Shown here: piece after piece, positions 37,607 through 46,862 of the stretch
Layout of the letters: the number at the start of each line of letters is the position of its first letter
Numbering within the stretch: position 1 is the stretch's first letter
NCBI RefSeq assembly: GCF_900605005.1
Contig: NZ_LR027558.1
Span: 158,033 to 222,032 of the forward strand
Source of the DNA: Acidipropionibacterium timonense
Lineage (GTDB): Bacteria; Actinomycetota; Actinomycetes; Propionibacteriales; Propionibacteriaceae
Reading direction: 5' to 3'
Length of the DNA: 64,000 nucleotides
The notes under the pieces: model-generated
The model's database searches: none
Told to the model about the DNA's origin: nothing
The model's input: only the letters and a program-made list of their open reading frames with translations
Program-made: the position numbers and the translations under genes

Positions 37607-39184
37607 TCACACCAACGCGATGACCTGGACGAGGAGGATCTTGACGATCGTCCCCAGGGCGAAGAGCGCCCCGTAGGCCGACTCGATCCGTTCATCGTTG
37701 ACGAGGCTGTTGGCGTACCCGAGAATCGCCGGCTGCCCGACGAACCCGGCGAAGGCGCCGGTCGCCCGTTGCGCCGACAGGTCGAGCAGGCGGGCTGCCC
37801 CCAGCAGCAGCCCTGCCCCCAGGAGCAGCGACACCGCCGACACGGCGACGACGCACAGTCCCGACCAGCTCGCCGCCTGCGAGATGAAGGCCTGCCCCGA
37901 GGCCAGCCCGACGCAGGCCAGGAAGAGCATGAGGCCGAGCTGACGCAGGATGGCGTTGGTGGCGTGCGGCAGGTCCCAGCGGATCGGCCCGGTGCGGTGC
38001 ACAGCACCGAGGACCATCCCCATGACGAGCGGCCCGGCAGCCGCCCCGAGCTCGAAGACGAGCCCGCCGGGCAGGGCGACGAAGAGCGCTCCCAGGGCCA
38101 GCCCGAGGGCAGCCCCGAGCCCCAGGGACAAGGCGTCGACCTGGGAGACGCCGGCCTCGGAGTCACCGAAGAAATCGGCGGCGTCGCTGATCCGGTTGGC
38201 CGGCACGACGCACAGCACCCGGTCTCCCGGTTGGAGGACGAGGTCGGATCGGGCGAGCATGTCGAGATCGCCGCGCCGCACCCGCGTCACCTTGCCGTTG
38301 GTGCGTCCGCGCACGTCGATCTCGCCGAGGGTGCGGCCGACCAGACGCGGGTTCGAGACGAGGAAGCGACGGAAGTCGATCTCCTGGCGCTGGTCGGTGA
38401 GGCGTCGGTCCGAGACGTGCCCCAGGTGCTCGACGGCCCGGGCGACGTCGTCCGGGTTGCCGACGACGAGCACCTCGTCGCCGGGATGCAGGTCGTCCTC
38501 CGGGGTGGCCAGGGTCATCTCGCCGTCGCGCAGCAGGTACGACATGCGGATCTGGTCGTCGACGAACCCGGGCGTCCGGCGGATCGACGTGTGCCGGTCG
38601 ACGACGGTGGAGACGGCGGTGATGCCGGCCTCGGCCAGGGACGTGTTGTCCTTGCGGGCCGGCCAGCGGCGTCGGGCCACCAGGGCGACGACGATCATGG
38701 CGACGACGACACCGGTGGGGTACGAGAGGGCGTAGCCGACGAGGGTGTCGCCGGCTCCGTGGGTGGCCGAGGTGGCGGCGTCGATGGCCGGTGAGGTGAG
38801 CACGCCGGCGAAGAGCCCGGCGACGTGGGCCGGCGTCAACCCCAGGAGCCTGCCCAGTCCCAGCGCAGCCGCGGCCATCGCCACGAGGGCGAGTGTTCCG
38901 GCGACCATGAGGTGCCACTGGCGACGCAGGTCGGACAGGAAGGTCGACCCGGCGGCCAGCCCGACGGTGTAGCAGAAGAGGACGACGCCGAAGCTCTTGA
39001 TCATCCCGAGCCCGACCCCGAACCGCGGATCGAGGGCACCGACGACCAGCCCCATGAAGAGGGCTCCGGCTGCCCCGAAGCGCAGCGGCCCGAACCTCAC
39101 CTGCCCCAGCAGGGCCCCCAGGGCCAGGACGACGAGGATGGTGAGGATCTGGTGGGTGGCGAGGAAGTCAAGGACGGGGGTCAC
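37607..39184 (-). CDS. AspT/YidE-type transporter with two RCK_C domains
   Basis: 525 aa inner-membrane protein of the AspT antiporter (AAE) family. Five to six hydrophobic segments at each end flank a central soluble portion (about residues 200-370) that contains two RCK_C-like domains (DDLHPGDEVLVVGNPDDV and LVLQPGDRVLCVVPANRI). Both membrane halves carry the AspT duplication pattern (GALFMGLVVGAL and AAGPLVMGMVLGA). The substrate is unknown; relatives exchange aspartate/alanine or dicarboxylates, and some respond to ligand through RCK_C. The GTG at 39184 is the apparent start. It overlaps no neighbour and lies 12 bases after the permease gene. Confidence 0.85.
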   Translation of the reverse strand: MTPVLDFLATHQILTILVVLALGALLGQVRFGPLRFGAAGALFMGLVVGALDPRFGVGLGMIKSFGVVLFCYTVGLAAGSTFLSDLRRQWHLMVAGTLALVAMAAAALGLGRLLGLTPAHVAGLFAGVLTSPAIDAATSATHGAGDTLVGYALSYPTGVVVAMIVVALVARRRWPARKDNTSLAEAGITAVSTVVDRHTSIRRTPGFVDDQIRMSYLLRDGEMTLATPEDDLHPGDEVLVVGNPDDVARAVEHLGHVSDRRLTDQRQEIDFRRFLVSNPRLVGRTLGEIDVRGRTNGKVTRVRRGDLDMLARSDLVLQPGDRVLCVVPANRISDAADFFGDSEAGVSQVDALSLGLGAALGLALGALFVALPGGLVFELGAAAGPLVMGMVLGAVHRTGPIRWDLPHATNAILRQLGLMLFLACVGLASGQAFISQAASWSGLCVVAVSAVSLLLGAGLLLGAARLLDLSAQRATGAFAGFVGQPAILGYANSLVNDERIESAYGALFALGTIVKILLVQVIALV

Positions 39185-39196
39185 CCCGTCATTTCA

Positions 39197-40639
39197 TCAT
39201 GACTGTCCGGTATGTGCCCGTCGGTGTCCGGCTCTCTTCGCGAGAGTGTGGGCGGCGATGAGCAGCGCCACCCAGATCGGGCCGATGATGACGGCGATCC
39301 GGTAGGTCGGCGAGGTGGCCATGATGACGACGGTCGCGGCCAGGGCGGCCAGGACGATCCAGTTCGTCACCGGGGCACCGGGCATCCGGAAGGTGAGTGA
39401 GGCCAGCGTCGCGGCGTCGGCACGGCGTCGGAACTTCATCTGGGTGATGACGATCATCGACCAGTTGATGATGCCCGCGACCAGTGCGATCGACATGATG
39501 TAGCCGAAGGCCTGCTTGGGCAGGACGGCGACGAGGACGACGGCGATGAGGGTCATCGCGCTCGAGACGAGGATCGCCACCCAGGGGGCGCCGTGGCGGC
39601 TCACCCGGCCGAGGATGGCCGGAGCATTCCCCTGATGGGCCAGGGAGTGGAGCATCCGGCCGTTGGAGTAGAGCCCCGAGTTGTAGGCCGAGACGGCGGC
39701 GGTGAGGACGACGATGTTGAGGATCGTCGCGGCACCGGGCACCCCGACCCGGTCGAAGATCTGGACGAAGGGGCTGGAGTTCCCGTCGATGGTGCGCCAC
39801 GGCACGATCGCGACGATGACGAGAACCGCGCACACGTAGAACAGGAGGATCCGGTGGACGACCTGGTTGATGGCCCGCGGGATGGTCCGTCGGGGATCGG
39901 TGGCCTCGCCGGCGGTGATGCCGACGAGCTCGACCCCGCCGAAGCTGAACATGACGACGACGAATCCGATCGCCAGACCCGCGAGACCGTGCGGGGCGAA
40001 GCCGCCGTCGTTCCACAGGTTCGAGATCCCGGTCGCGGCGTGGCCGCCGGCCCCGAAGACGATGATCCACAGCCCCAGCAGCACCATGGCGACGATGGCG
40101 ACGACCTTGACGATGGCGAACCAGAACTCGAACTCGCCGTAGGCACGCACGTGGAGCAGGTTGATGGCCGTCACCGCGACGAGGAGCACCGCCGCCGACA
40201 CCCAGCTCGGCACGCTCGGGAACCAGTAGTTGACGTAGATGCCGACGACCGACAACTCGGCCATCGACACCGCCACGTAGTTGAACCAGTAGTTCCAGCC
40301 GGACACGAAACCCGGCAGTTCCCCCCAGTAGTCGTGGGCGTACTCGGAGAAGGCCCCCGACGTCGGCCGATGAGTGCTCATCTCGCCCAGGGCACGCATG
40401 ATGAGGTAGATGATCGCCCCGCCGACGAGGTAGCACAGGGCGACGGCCGGGCCCGCGGCACCGATGGAGTCGGCCGCGCCGTAGAAGAGCCCGGTGCCGA
40501 TCGCCCCGCCCAGGGCGATGAGCTGGATGTGCCGATTGTGCAGACCCCGGCGCAGCCCGGCGTCGGAGTCCGCGGGGGCACTGGCGGGCGCGCCGTCGGG
40601 CGTCGCAGGGGCGTCGGATGTGCTGGGCTGGCGATTCAC
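39197..40639 (-). CDS. APC-family amino acid permease
   Basis: 480 aa inner-membrane amino acid:proton symporter of the AAT group (GabP/AroP/CycA-like). Twelve hydrophobic segments; the first is preceded by LHNRHIQLIALGGAIGTGLFYG, the family signature, and loop motifs EATDPRRTIPRAINQV and VSAYNSGLYSNGRML are present. Substrate not predictable. A longer frame opens at GTG 40663, but TACCAT followed by 7 bases sits right before GTG 40639, so the shorter leaderless start is preferred. It is divergent from the NUDIX gene. Confidence 0.88.
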   Translation of the reverse strand: MNRQPSTSDAPATPDGAPASAPADSDAGLRRGLHNRHIQLIALGGAIGTGLFYGAADSIGAAGPAVALCYLVGGAIIYLIMRALGEMSTHRPTSGAFSEYAHDYWGELPGFVSGWNYWFNYVAVSMAELSVVGIYVNYWFPSVPSWVSAAVLLVAVTAINLLHVRAYGEFEFWFAIVKVVAIVAMVLLGLWIIVFGAGGHAATGISNLWNDGGFAPHGLAGLAIGFVVVMFSFGGVELVGITAGEATDPRRTIPRAINQVVHRILLFYVCAVLVIVAIVPWRTIDGNSSPFVQIFDRVGVPGAATILNIVVLTAAVSAYNSGLYSNGRMLHSLAHQGNAPAILGRVSRHGAPWVAILVSSAMTLIAVVLVAVLPKQAFGYIMSIALVAGIINWSMIVITQMKFRRRADAATLASLTFRMPGAPVTNWIVLAALAATVVIMATSPTYRIAVIIGPIWVALLIAAHTLAKRAGHRRAHTGQS

Positions 40640-40646
40640 GGCGTGA

Positions 40647-40652
40647 ATGGTA
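40647..40652 (-). promoter_or_regulatory. -10 hexamer TACCAT, leaderless start of APC permease
   Basis: TACCAT, 7 bases, then GTG 40639. This decides the start over GTG 40663. Confidence 0.45.
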
Positions 40653-40676
40653 TCGGTGCCCACAGGTTGGTCGACG

Positions 40677-40682
40677 TATCGT
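40677..40682 (+). promoter_or_regulatory. -10 hexamer TATCGT, leaderless start of NUDIX gene
   Basis: TATCGT, then TCGGCCC, then GTG 40690. Confidence 0.5.
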
Positions 40683-40689
40683 TCGGCCC

Positions 40690-41100
40690 GTGATCCTCGA
40701 GCTCTCCGCCGTCTGCCTGCTGCGCGGGCGCACCTGCCTCAACGTCCGCAAGGACGGCACCGCGCACGTCATCCTGCCCGGGGGCAAGATCGAGCCGGGG
40801 GAGGACGCCCTCGCCGCGGCGGTGCGCGAGGCGCGGGAGGAGCTACGACTCGACCTCGACCCGTCGTCGTTGAGCTGCCTGGGGACCTTCTCGGCGCTGC
40901 CCGCCAACGGTGACGCCGACTCCATCGTCTGCACGGTGTACGTCACCGGGTGGCAGGAGAGCTGGCCCGAGCCCCGACCCGACCACGAGATCGTCGAGTA
41001 CGAATGGACTGCGCTGGACGAGGCCCACGCCGACCCGCGTCAGGCGCCGTTGCTCGTGGACGCCGTCATCCCGGCCCTGCGGGAGAGCGGCCTGCTCTGA
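40690..41100 (+). CDS. NUDIX hydrolase
   Basis: 136 aa. The Nudix box GGKIEPGEDALAAAVREAREEL lies near residues 31-52 with the metal-binding Glu residues intact, so it should hydrolyse a nucleoside diphosphate linked to another group. The specific substrate (oxidised dNTP, ADP-ribose or other) cannot be read. The GTG at 40690 fits the start of the fold and a leaderless promoter. The gene ends just before a 25-bp tandem repeat. Confidence 0.88.
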   Translation: MILELSAVCLLRGRTCLNVRKDGTAHVILPGGKIEPGEDALAAAVREAREELRLDLDPSSLSCLGTFSALPANGDADSIVCTVYVTGWQESWPEPRPDHEIVEYEWTALDEAHADPRQAPLLVDAVIPALRESGLL

Positions 41101-41117
41101 GCCCGTCGCCCCCGCTT

Positions 41118-41277
41118 CCGGGACGGGCTGTGCTCTCAGCGTCCGGGACGGGCTGTGCTCTCAGCGTCCGGGACGGGCTGTGCTCTCAGCGTCCGGGACG
41201 GGCTGTGCTCTCAGCGTCCGGGACGGGCTGTGCTCTCAGCGTCCGGGACGGACTGTGCTCTCAGCGTCCGGGACGGA
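41118..41277. repeat. 25-bp tandem repeat, six copies plus a partial one
   Basis: Unit CCGGGACGGGCTGTGCTCTC+AGCGT starts at 41118, 41143, 41168, 41193, 41218, 41243 and 41268 (partial). Copies are nearly identical. The last copies run into the 3' end of the minus-strand response regulator gene (stop at 41261-41263): the array is built from the final codons and stop of that gene. It lies between convergent genes. Confidence 0.92.
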
Positions 41278-41962
41278 CGAGGCCCGCATCGTACGCGGTG
41301 ATGACCATGTGGACCCGGTCGCGCAGATCGAGCTTGGTGAGGATGTGCCCGATGTGGGTCTTCACCGTCGTCTCGGCCAAGAAGAGCCTGGTGGCGATCT
41401 CGGAGTTCGTCAGGCCCTCGCCGACGCAGGTGAGGACCTCTCGTTCCCGGTCCGACAGGGCGTCGACGAGGTTCCCATCGACCACCGTTCCGGCCTCCCC
41501 GGTGCGGAACCGCTCGATGAGCCGTCTCGTCGCCGAGGGGGCGACGACGGCGTCCCCCGAACTCACCGCGCGAATACCGGCCAGCAGCTCGGTGGGCCCG
41601 GCGTCCTTGAGGAGGAACCCGGCGGCCCCCGCGTGGAGGGCCCGATGGACGTACTGGTCGAGGTCGAAGGTCGTGAGGACGAGCACCCTGGTGGCCGGTT
41701 CGGCCGCGATGATCCGTTCGGTCGCCTCGAGGCCGTCCATCCGGGGCATCCGGATGTCCATAAGGACGACGTCGGGAAGCACCCGCCCGGCCAGGGCGAC
41801 CGCCTCGGCGCCGTCCCCGGTCTCCCCGACGACGGTCATGTCGGGTTGGGCGTCGAGGACCATCCGGAAACCCACGCGGACCATCTCCTGATCGTCGGCC
41901 AGCAGAAGCCGGATCGGGTTCGCATCGGACCGGGTGTCGTTGGATCGGGGGTCATCGGTCAC
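41261..41962 (-). CDS. NarL/FixJ-family response regulator
   Basis: 233 aa. The receiver domain shows ADDQEMVRVGFRMVL, phospho-Asp in VVLMDIRMPRMDG near residue 69, and LKDAG. The LuxR-type helix-turn-helix reads LSDREREVLTCVGEGLTNSEIATRLFLAETTVKTHIGHILTKL in family order. Its start overlaps the stop of the kinase gene (ATGA at 41959-41962), so the pair is cotranscribed and coupled. The last codons (RPGR stop) lie inside the 25-bp tandem repeat. Confidence 0.93.
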   Translation of the reverse strand: MTDDPRSNDTRSDANPIRLLLADDQEMVRVGFRMVLDAQPDMTVVGETGDGAEAVALAGRVLPDVVLMDIRMPRMDGLEATERIIAAEPATRVLVLTTFDLDQYVHRALHAGAAGFLLKDAGPTELLAGIRAVSSGDAVVAPSATRRLIERFRTGEAGTVVDGNLVDALSDREREVLTCVGEGLTNSEIATRLFLAETTVKTHIGHILTKLDLRDRVHMVITAYDAGLVRPGR

Positions 41963-43206
41963 GAGGTCCTCCTGTCGGTCCAGTCCTGGGCGGGGACGAC
42001 GGCGTGCACCCGGAAGCCGCCCGCAGGCAGGTCACCGGCCTCGAGGGAGCCGCCCCAGGCTCCCACCCTCTCACGCATGCCCACCAGTCCGTGGCCATCG
42101 CCCGCCGTGTCGGCGTCGTGGGATCCCCGGCCGTCGTCGACGACCTCCACCTCGACCGCCTCCGGGAGGTGACGCAGCCGCACGTGGGCACTGGCGTGCG
42201 CGCCGGCGTGCTTGATGACGTTGGTGAGGGACTCCTGGACGACGCGATAGACGGCGAGTTGGGCGCCCTGGGGCAGGTCCGGGTGACTGCGCGGTTCGCC
42301 CTCGACCACGAGATCGACGTCGAGGGCTCCGCAGGTGCGGCCGACGAGGTCGGGGATCTGGTCGAGGCCGGCCGCCGGGGCGAGATCGAGAGGCTGATCG
42401 CCGTCGTCCCGAAGCACCCCGACGAGGCGCCGGGTCTCGGCCAGGGCCCGCCGGGCGGTCTCGGCCACGGTGTCCAAGGAGCTTGCCGCTGCCGCCAACC
42501 GGCTCGTCGCGTCGCCGGTCTCCTCGTGATGGGCCAGGTAGGAGCCGCCATCGGCCTGGACGACGATGACCGACAGCGAGTGGGCGACGATGTCATGCAT
42601 CTCCCGGGCGATCCGGGTGCGCTCCTCCTGGGTGGCCAGGCGAATCCGCTGGTCCCGCTCGCGTTCCAGATCCTCGGCCCGCCGACGCAGGGTCTCGAGG
42701 TTGAGACGTCGGGCGCGGGCGAAGCTCCCGGAGAACCAGGCGACGAGAACGGTGAGCGCGCAGGTCACCGCGACGATGGAGAACTGGACGACGCCGACCC
42801 GCAGGCTCGTCGCCGGGGGCGCCGACTGTCGCCAGCCGTATCGCCACCCGGCCAGGCACGCCCCGACCAGCGCCAGGGCCAGCCACCACCGCGCTCGGGT
42901 CGGCTTCCCATAGGCCACGACGGCGTAGATGACGACGGGCACGACGATGACGGAGGGCTCGATGGTCGGTGCGACGATGAGTTCGATGAGACAGCCGACG
43001 GCGGCACCGGCGGCGGCGACGTCGGGCCGGGTGCGACGCCACAGCAGCGGCACGACCATGACGAGCGTCCACACCCAGCCCAGGAGCACACTGGTCGTGC
43101 CGTTGTTGGCGCTGGCGCTGATGAGGGGCAGCAGGAGGACGGCCCAGACGGCGTCACCGATCATGGGCCGGGCGCTGAACCAGTCGTGGATTCCCTTGAC
43201 GCTCAC
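41959..43206 (-). CDS. NarL-type (DesK-like) sensor histidine kinase
   Basis: 415 aa. Four to five hydrophobic segments in the first 160 residues form the membrane sensor. The HisKA_3 motif reads RTRIAREMHDIVAHSLSVIVVQ with the phospho-His near residue 203, and the ATPase domain has ESLTNVIKHAG and DGRGSHD, GHGLVGMRERV. The signal is unknown. A longer frame begins at 43242, but GTG 43206 is preceded by TACCCT and 6 bases and is taken as the leaderless start. Confidence 0.88.
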   Translation of the reverse strand: MSVKGIHDWFSARPMIGDAVWAVLLLPLISASANNGTTSVLLGWVWTLVMVVPLLWRRTRPDVAAAGAAVGCLIELIVAPTIEPSVIVVPVVIYAVVAYGKPTRARWWLALALVGACLAGWRYGWRQSAPPATSLRVGVVQFSIVAVTCALTVLVAWFSGSFARARRLNLETLRRRAEDLERERDQRIRLATQEERTRIAREMHDIVAHSLSVIVVQADGGSYLAHHEETGDATSRLAAAASSLDTVAETARRALAETRRLVGVLRDDGDQPLDLAPAAGLDQIPDLVGRTCGALDVDLVVEGEPRSHPDLPQGAQLAVYRVVQESLTNVIKHAGAHASAHVRLRHLPEAVEVEVVDDGRGSHDADTAGDGHGLVGMRERVGAWGGSLEAGDLPAGGFRVHAVVPAQDWTDRRTS

Positions 43207-43212
43207 CCCACG

Positions 43213-43218
43213 AGGGTA
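43213..43218 (-). promoter_or_regulatory. -10 hexamer TACCCT, leaderless start of kinase
   Basis: TACCCT, then CGTGGG, then GTG 43206. Confidence 0.5.
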
Positions 43219-43342
43219 GGGGCAGGCGCCGGTGCGCGACATCGTCCCGTGGGATGACGTCCACCGGTCATCGGGCGACGGCCGCAGGCCACCACACGAC
43301 GAGACCTCGGGTCAGCGTGGTCCTGACCCAGTGTGACTCTGA

Positions 43343-43348
43343 CACAAT
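43343..43348 (+). promoter_or_regulatory. Possible -10 hexamer CACAAT, leaderless start
   Basis: CACAAT, then GACCGG, then GTG 43355. Confidence 0.35.
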
Positions 43349-43354
43349 GACCGG

Positions 43355-43948
43355 GTGGACGCCCTCGACCTCACCCGACGTACCCGACGGATCGTCGGCG
43401 TCGTCGCCGTGCTCAACCTTGCCGGGATGATCGGTGAGCTCGTCGTCGCCTCCCTCATCGGCTCGGTGTCGCTCTTCGCCGACGCAGCCGACTTCGCCGA
43501 GGACTTCCTCATCAACGGGTTGGTCGTCGTCGCCCTCGGCTGGTCGGCGTCGTCCCGACGCAAGGCCTCGGTGTGGCTCGCCGGGCTCATCCTCATCCCT
43601 GCGGTCGCGGCCCTCGTCACAGCGGTGCTCAAGATCGTCGACGGCTCGGCTCCCGAGGGGATCCCGATGTCGGTGACGGCCGCCCTGGCCGGGATCGTCA
43701 ACCTCGCCGCGGCGGCGCTGCTGCTGCGGGTGCGGCACGAGGGCAGTTCCCTCGTGCGCGGGGCCTGGCTGGCCGCCCGCAACGACGTCCTGGGCAACCT
43801 CCTCATCCTCGTGGCCGGACTGGTCACCCTGGCCTGGCCGGCCATCTGGCCCGACGTCGTCGTCGGTATCGTCATGGCGGTCGTCAACGCCCTGGCTGCC
43901 AAGGAGGTCGTCGAGCAGGCGCGGGCCGAGGTGCCGGAACTGGAGTGA
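43355..43948 (+). CDS. CDF-like membrane cation transporter
   Basis: 197 aa inner-membrane protein with about six hydrophobic segments resembling the cation diffusion facilitator core. The segment SVSLFADAADFAEDFLINGL corresponds to TM2 of the family with its Asp residues, and AARNDVLGNLL to TM5. The usual His of the TM5 HxxxD metal site is replaced (A-ARND), and the cytoplasmic C-terminal domain is absent, so metal specificity and activity are uncertain. Start at GTG 43355 (leaderless). The MntH gene follows 50 bases later on the same strand. Confidence 0.72.
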   Translation: MDALDLTRRTRRIVGVVAVLNLAGMIGELVVASLIGSVSLFADAADFAEDFLINGLVVVALGWSASSRRKASVWLAGLILIPAVAALVTAVLKIVDGSAPEGIPMSVTAALAGIVNLAAAALLLRVRHEGSSLVRGAWLAARNDVLGNLLILVAGLVTLAWPAIWPDVVVGIVMAVVNALAAKEVVEQARAEVPELE

Positions 43949-43986
43949 GCCGGCGGGACGATCCATCCCTCGGTGACCCCGAGCGG

Positions 43987-43992
43987 TAGGTT
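43987..43992 (+). promoter_or_regulatory. -10 hexamer TAGGTT, leaderless start of mntH
   Basis: TAGGTT, then CAAGAG, then GTG 43999. Confidence 0.5.
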
Positions 43993-43998
43993 CAAGAG

Positions 43999-45240
43999 GT
44001 GGGCGAGGAGAGGGCAGGCGGGCACGCCGTCAAGGGCCATCACCCCGTGTGGCGCCTGTTGGGGCCCGGCTTCGTCGCCGCCGTCGCCTACGTCGATCCG
44101 GGCAATGTCGCCGCGAACCTGTCCGCCGGTGCCGAGTACGGCTACCTGCTCGTGTGGGTCCTCGTCGCCGCGAACCTCATGGCCATGCTCGTCCAGTACC
44201 TGTCGGCCAAGCTCGGCCTGGTCTCCGGCCACACCCTGCCCGAGCTCATCGGTGAGCGGATCGGCACACGGGCCGGTCGCCTCCTCTTCTGGTTCCAGGC
44301 CGAGATCGTCGCCGCGGCCACCGATCTGGCCGAGGTCATCGGCGGGGCGGTGGCCCTCCAGCTGCTCCTCGGGCTGCCGCTGCTCGTCGGCGGGCTCGTC
44401 ATCGGCGCCGTCTCGCTGCTCCTGCTCGTCCTGGGATCGCGACGCGGGCCGCGGGTCTTCGAGCTGTCCATCACCGGCCTGCTCGTCGTCGTCACCCTAG
44501 GTTTCGTCGCCGGCCTGGTCGTGTCCCCGGTCGACTGGGGAGGGGTCGCCGCGGGCCTCGAACCGAGGTTCTGGGGGAGGGACACCGTGCTCCTCGCGGC
44601 GTCGATGCTCGGCGCCACCGTCATGCCCCATGCCGTCTACATGCACTCGAGCCTGGTCCGCGACCGCCACGGGGTGAGCGAGGAGCCGGGACGGATCCGG
44701 ATGCTCGTGCGCGCCACCCGGTGGGACATCCTCCTGTCCCTGCTCGTCGCCGGGACGGTCAACGTGGCCATGCTCGTCCTGGCGGCGTCGAGCCTGTCCG
44801 GCCTCACCGGGATCGACGGCATCGACACGGCGTACGACGCGATCCGGACCCGCCTGGGTGCCGGCGTCGGCCTCGCCTTCGCGGTCGGGCTGCTGGCCTC
44901 CGGTCTGGCCTCGACCTCGGTGGGCGCCTATGCCGGGTCCGAGATCATGGACGGTCTGCTCCATGCCCGGGTGCCGATGATCGTGCGTCGCCTCGTCACC
45001 CTGGTCCCCGCCCTCCTCATCCTGGCGACCGGGTTCTCCCCGAGCCGTGCGCTCGTGCTGAGCCAGGTGCTGCTGTCCCTGGGACTGCCATGGGCCGTGA
45101 TCCCGCTCATCCGTGTCACGGGGGACCGACGCGTCATGGGCCGGTTCGCCAATCCACACTGGCTACGGGTCACGTCATGGGCGGTGGCCGGACTCATCTG
45201 CCTGCTCAACATCATGCTCGTCGTGCTGACTCTGGCGTGA
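43999..45240 (+). CDS. mntH: Nramp divalent metal transporter MntH
   Basis: 413 aa proton-coupled Mn2+/Fe2+ importer with about eleven hydrophobic segments. The metal-binding motifs are intact: YVDPGNVAANLSAG in TM1 and GATVMPHAVYMHSSL in TM6. Length is normal. The start is GTG 43999 with a TAGGTT hexamer 6 bases upstream, implying its own leaderless transcript even though the CDF-like gene is only 50 bases away. No Mn riboswitch or MntR box was seen. Confidence 0.93.
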   Translation: MGEERAGGHAVKGHHPVWRLLGPGFVAAVAYVDPGNVAANLSAGAEYGYLLVWVLVAANLMAMLVQYLSAKLGLVSGHTLPELIGERIGTRAGRLLFWFQAEIVAAATDLAEVIGGAVALQLLLGLPLLVGGLVIGAVSLLLLVLGSRRGPRVFELSITGLLVVVTLGFVAGLVVSPVDWGGVAAGLEPRFWGRDTVLLAASMLGATVMPHAVYMHSSLVRDRHGVSEEPGRIRMLVRATRWDILLSLLVAGTVNVAMLVLAASSLSGLTGIDGIDTAYDAIRTRLGAGVGLAFAVGLLASGLASTSVGAYAGSEIMDGLLHARVPMIVRRLVTLVPALLILATGFSPSRALVLSQVLLSLGLPWAVIPLIRVTGDRRVMGRFANPHWLRVTSWAVAGLICLLNIMLVVLTLA

Positions 45241-45269
45241 CGGCCCTCGCGGTGGCAGGGTGGGTGCTC

Positions 45270-45818
45270 GTGAGTGAACACCTCCACACGAGCGCACCCG
45301 GTGCGGTGGACCGCGACCCCATGATGCTGGCGTCAGCCCTGGCCGGAGCCTTCCGTGAGCACCCGGCAGGAGTGGCGATCCTCACCGTCCAGGGCCTCGA
45401 CGGTCCCCAGGGGCTGACGATCTCGTCCCTCACCTCGGTCTCGGTGACCCCACCCGTCATCGCGGCCTCCCTGGCCAACGGCTCGTCGACCCTCGCCGCC
45501 CTCCGGATCGGCGCGAGGGTCGTCGTCCACCTGCTCGACGCCGCCCAGGAGTCCCTGGCCGACGAGTTCGCCCGACCCGGCGGCGACCACTTCGCCAGGA
45601 CGCCGTGGACGGCCTCGCCGGAGGGTGCGCCGCTCCTGGGGACCCCCGGTCCCCGTCTGCACGGGTGGGTCCTCGACCGGCTCGACGTCGGCACGTCCAC
45701 CCTCGTGGCCATGCAGGTCGACGACATCGAGCCGGGAAGCCGTGACGACGACGCCCTCATCCGGATGGGTCGGTCCTGGCGTCGTCTGCCGCGCCCCTCC
45801 GCCTCGTCCCGGGACTGA
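45270..45818 (+). CDS. Flavin reductase domain protein
   Basis: 182 aa protein of the FMN-binding flavin reductase (HpaC-like) family, supplying reduced flavin to a partner or acting on its own. The FMN-binding motif is [21 protein letters not shown] near residue 50, and the family His/Asp block appears as [15 protein letters not shown] lies 9 bases before the GTG at 45270; the gene begins 29 bases after mntH and may be cotranscribed. No monooxygenase partner is nearby. Confidence 0.8.
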   Translation: MSEHLHTSAPGAVDRDPMMLASALAGAFREHPAGVAILTVQGLDGPQGLTISSLTSVSVTPPVIAASLANGSSTLAALRIGARVVVHLLDAAQESLADEFARPGGDHFARTPWTASPEGAPLLGTPGPRLHGWVLDRLDVGTSTLVAMQVDDIEPGSRDDDALIRMGRSWRRLPRPSASSRD

Positions 45819-45907
45819 ACCCGCCGCTTCCCGAACCGCGACTGTGTTCACCGAGTAGTCTGGAGGAACGAGATCCCACAGTCGACGAAGAGGTGGAGGA
45901 CAGCGAC

Positions 45908-46801
45908 ATGAACACGGAACAACTCGATCGAATGCACTCGGCGCGCGGGTTCATCGCGGCACTGGACCAGTCGGGAGGCTCGACCCCCAAGGCGCTGCGC
46001 GCGTACGGGATCGAGGAATCGGCCTACGGCGACGACAAGGAGAAGATGTTCGACCTCGTCCATGAGATGAGGACACGGATCATCACCAGCCCGTCCTTCA
46101 CGAGCGAGCACATCCTCGGCGCCATCCTCTTCGAGATGACGATGGACCGTCAGGTCGAGGGCATCCCCACCGCCGACTTCCTGTGGCAGCGCAAGGGCAT
46201 CGTGCCCTTCCTCAAGATCGACAAGGGCCTGGCCGAGGAGGCCGACCACGTCAAGGTCATGAAGCCCATCCCCGGGCTCGACGAACTGTTGCACCGCGCG
46301 GTCGAGGACAAGCACATCTTCGGCACCAAGGAACGCTCGGTCATCCTCGACCTGGACGATGCCGGCATCGGTCGGGTCGTCGACCAGCAGTTCGAGCTCG
46401 GTGACCAGGTGCGCGCCGCGGGGCTCGTGCCGATCCTCGAGCCCGAGGTGGACATCCACGCCCCGCACAAGGCCGAGGCCGAGGACCTGCTCCACCAGCG
46501 GATCCGCGAGCACATCGACGCCCTTCCGGCCGATGCCCGGATCATGCTCAAGCTGACCATCCCGACGAAGCCCGACCTCTACGCCGACTTCATCGCCGAC
46601 CCCAAGGTCGTCCGGGTCGTCGCGCTCTCGGGCGGCTACTCCCGGGACGAGGCCAACGAACTGCTCGCCCTCAACCACGGGCTCATCGCGAGCTTCTCAC
46701 GGGCCTTGGCCGAGGGACTGTCGGCCGGGCAGGGTCAGGAGGAGTTCGACGCCACCCTCAAGGCGTCGATCGACTCGATCTACCAGGCCTCGATCAGCTG
46801 A
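45908..46801 (+). CDS. fda: Fructose-bisphosphate aldolase, class I
   Basis: 297 aa Schiff-base aldolase, splitting fructose 1,6-bisphosphate into glyceraldehyde 3-phosphate and dihydroxyacetone phosphate. Class I motifs are [13 protein letters not shown] near residue 18, [17 protein letters not shown] near residue 178, and MLKLTIP with the catalytic Lys near residue 216. GGAGG lies about 10 bases before the ATG at 45908, and TAGTCT at 45856-45861 is a plausible -10. A metal-dependent class II aldolase is encoded 14 kb away, so the organism carries both types. Confidence 0.93.
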   Translation: MNTEQLDRMHSARGFIAALDQSGGSTPKALRAYGIEESAYGDDKEKMFDLVHEMRTRIITSPSFTSEHILGAILFEMTMDRQVEGIPTADFLWQRKGIVPFLKIDKGLAEEADHVKVMKPIPGLDELLHRAVEDKHIFGTKERSVILDLDDAGIGRVVDQQFELGDQVRAAGLVPILEPEVDIHAPHKAEAEDLLHQRIREHIDALPADARIMLKLTIPTKPDLYADFIADPKVVRVVALSGGYSRDEANELLALNHGLIASFSRALAEGLSAGQGQEEFDATLKASIDSIYQASIS

Positions 46802-46806
46802 TCGGG

Positions 46807-46825
46807 GCCCGAGCGGCGCTCGGGC
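46807..46825 (+). terminator. Short hairpin after class I aldolase
   Basis: GCCCGAGC and GCTCGGGC pair around GGC, 5 bases after the stop. Confidence 0.5.
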
Positions 46826-46849
46826 GGCGTCCGACCGGTCCCCACCCAG

Positions 46850-46855
46850 TAGGGT
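46850..46855 (+). promoter_or_regulatory. -10 hexamer TAGGGT, leaderless start of HAD gene
   Basis: TAGGGT, then GTCGGCT, then GTG 46863. Confidence 0.5.
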
Positions 46856-46862
46856 GTCGGCT

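Noticed and set aside
41110-41277. 25-bp tandem array considered as a CRISPR array
   Set aside because: Units are contiguous with no spacers of differing sequence and there are no cas genes in the window.
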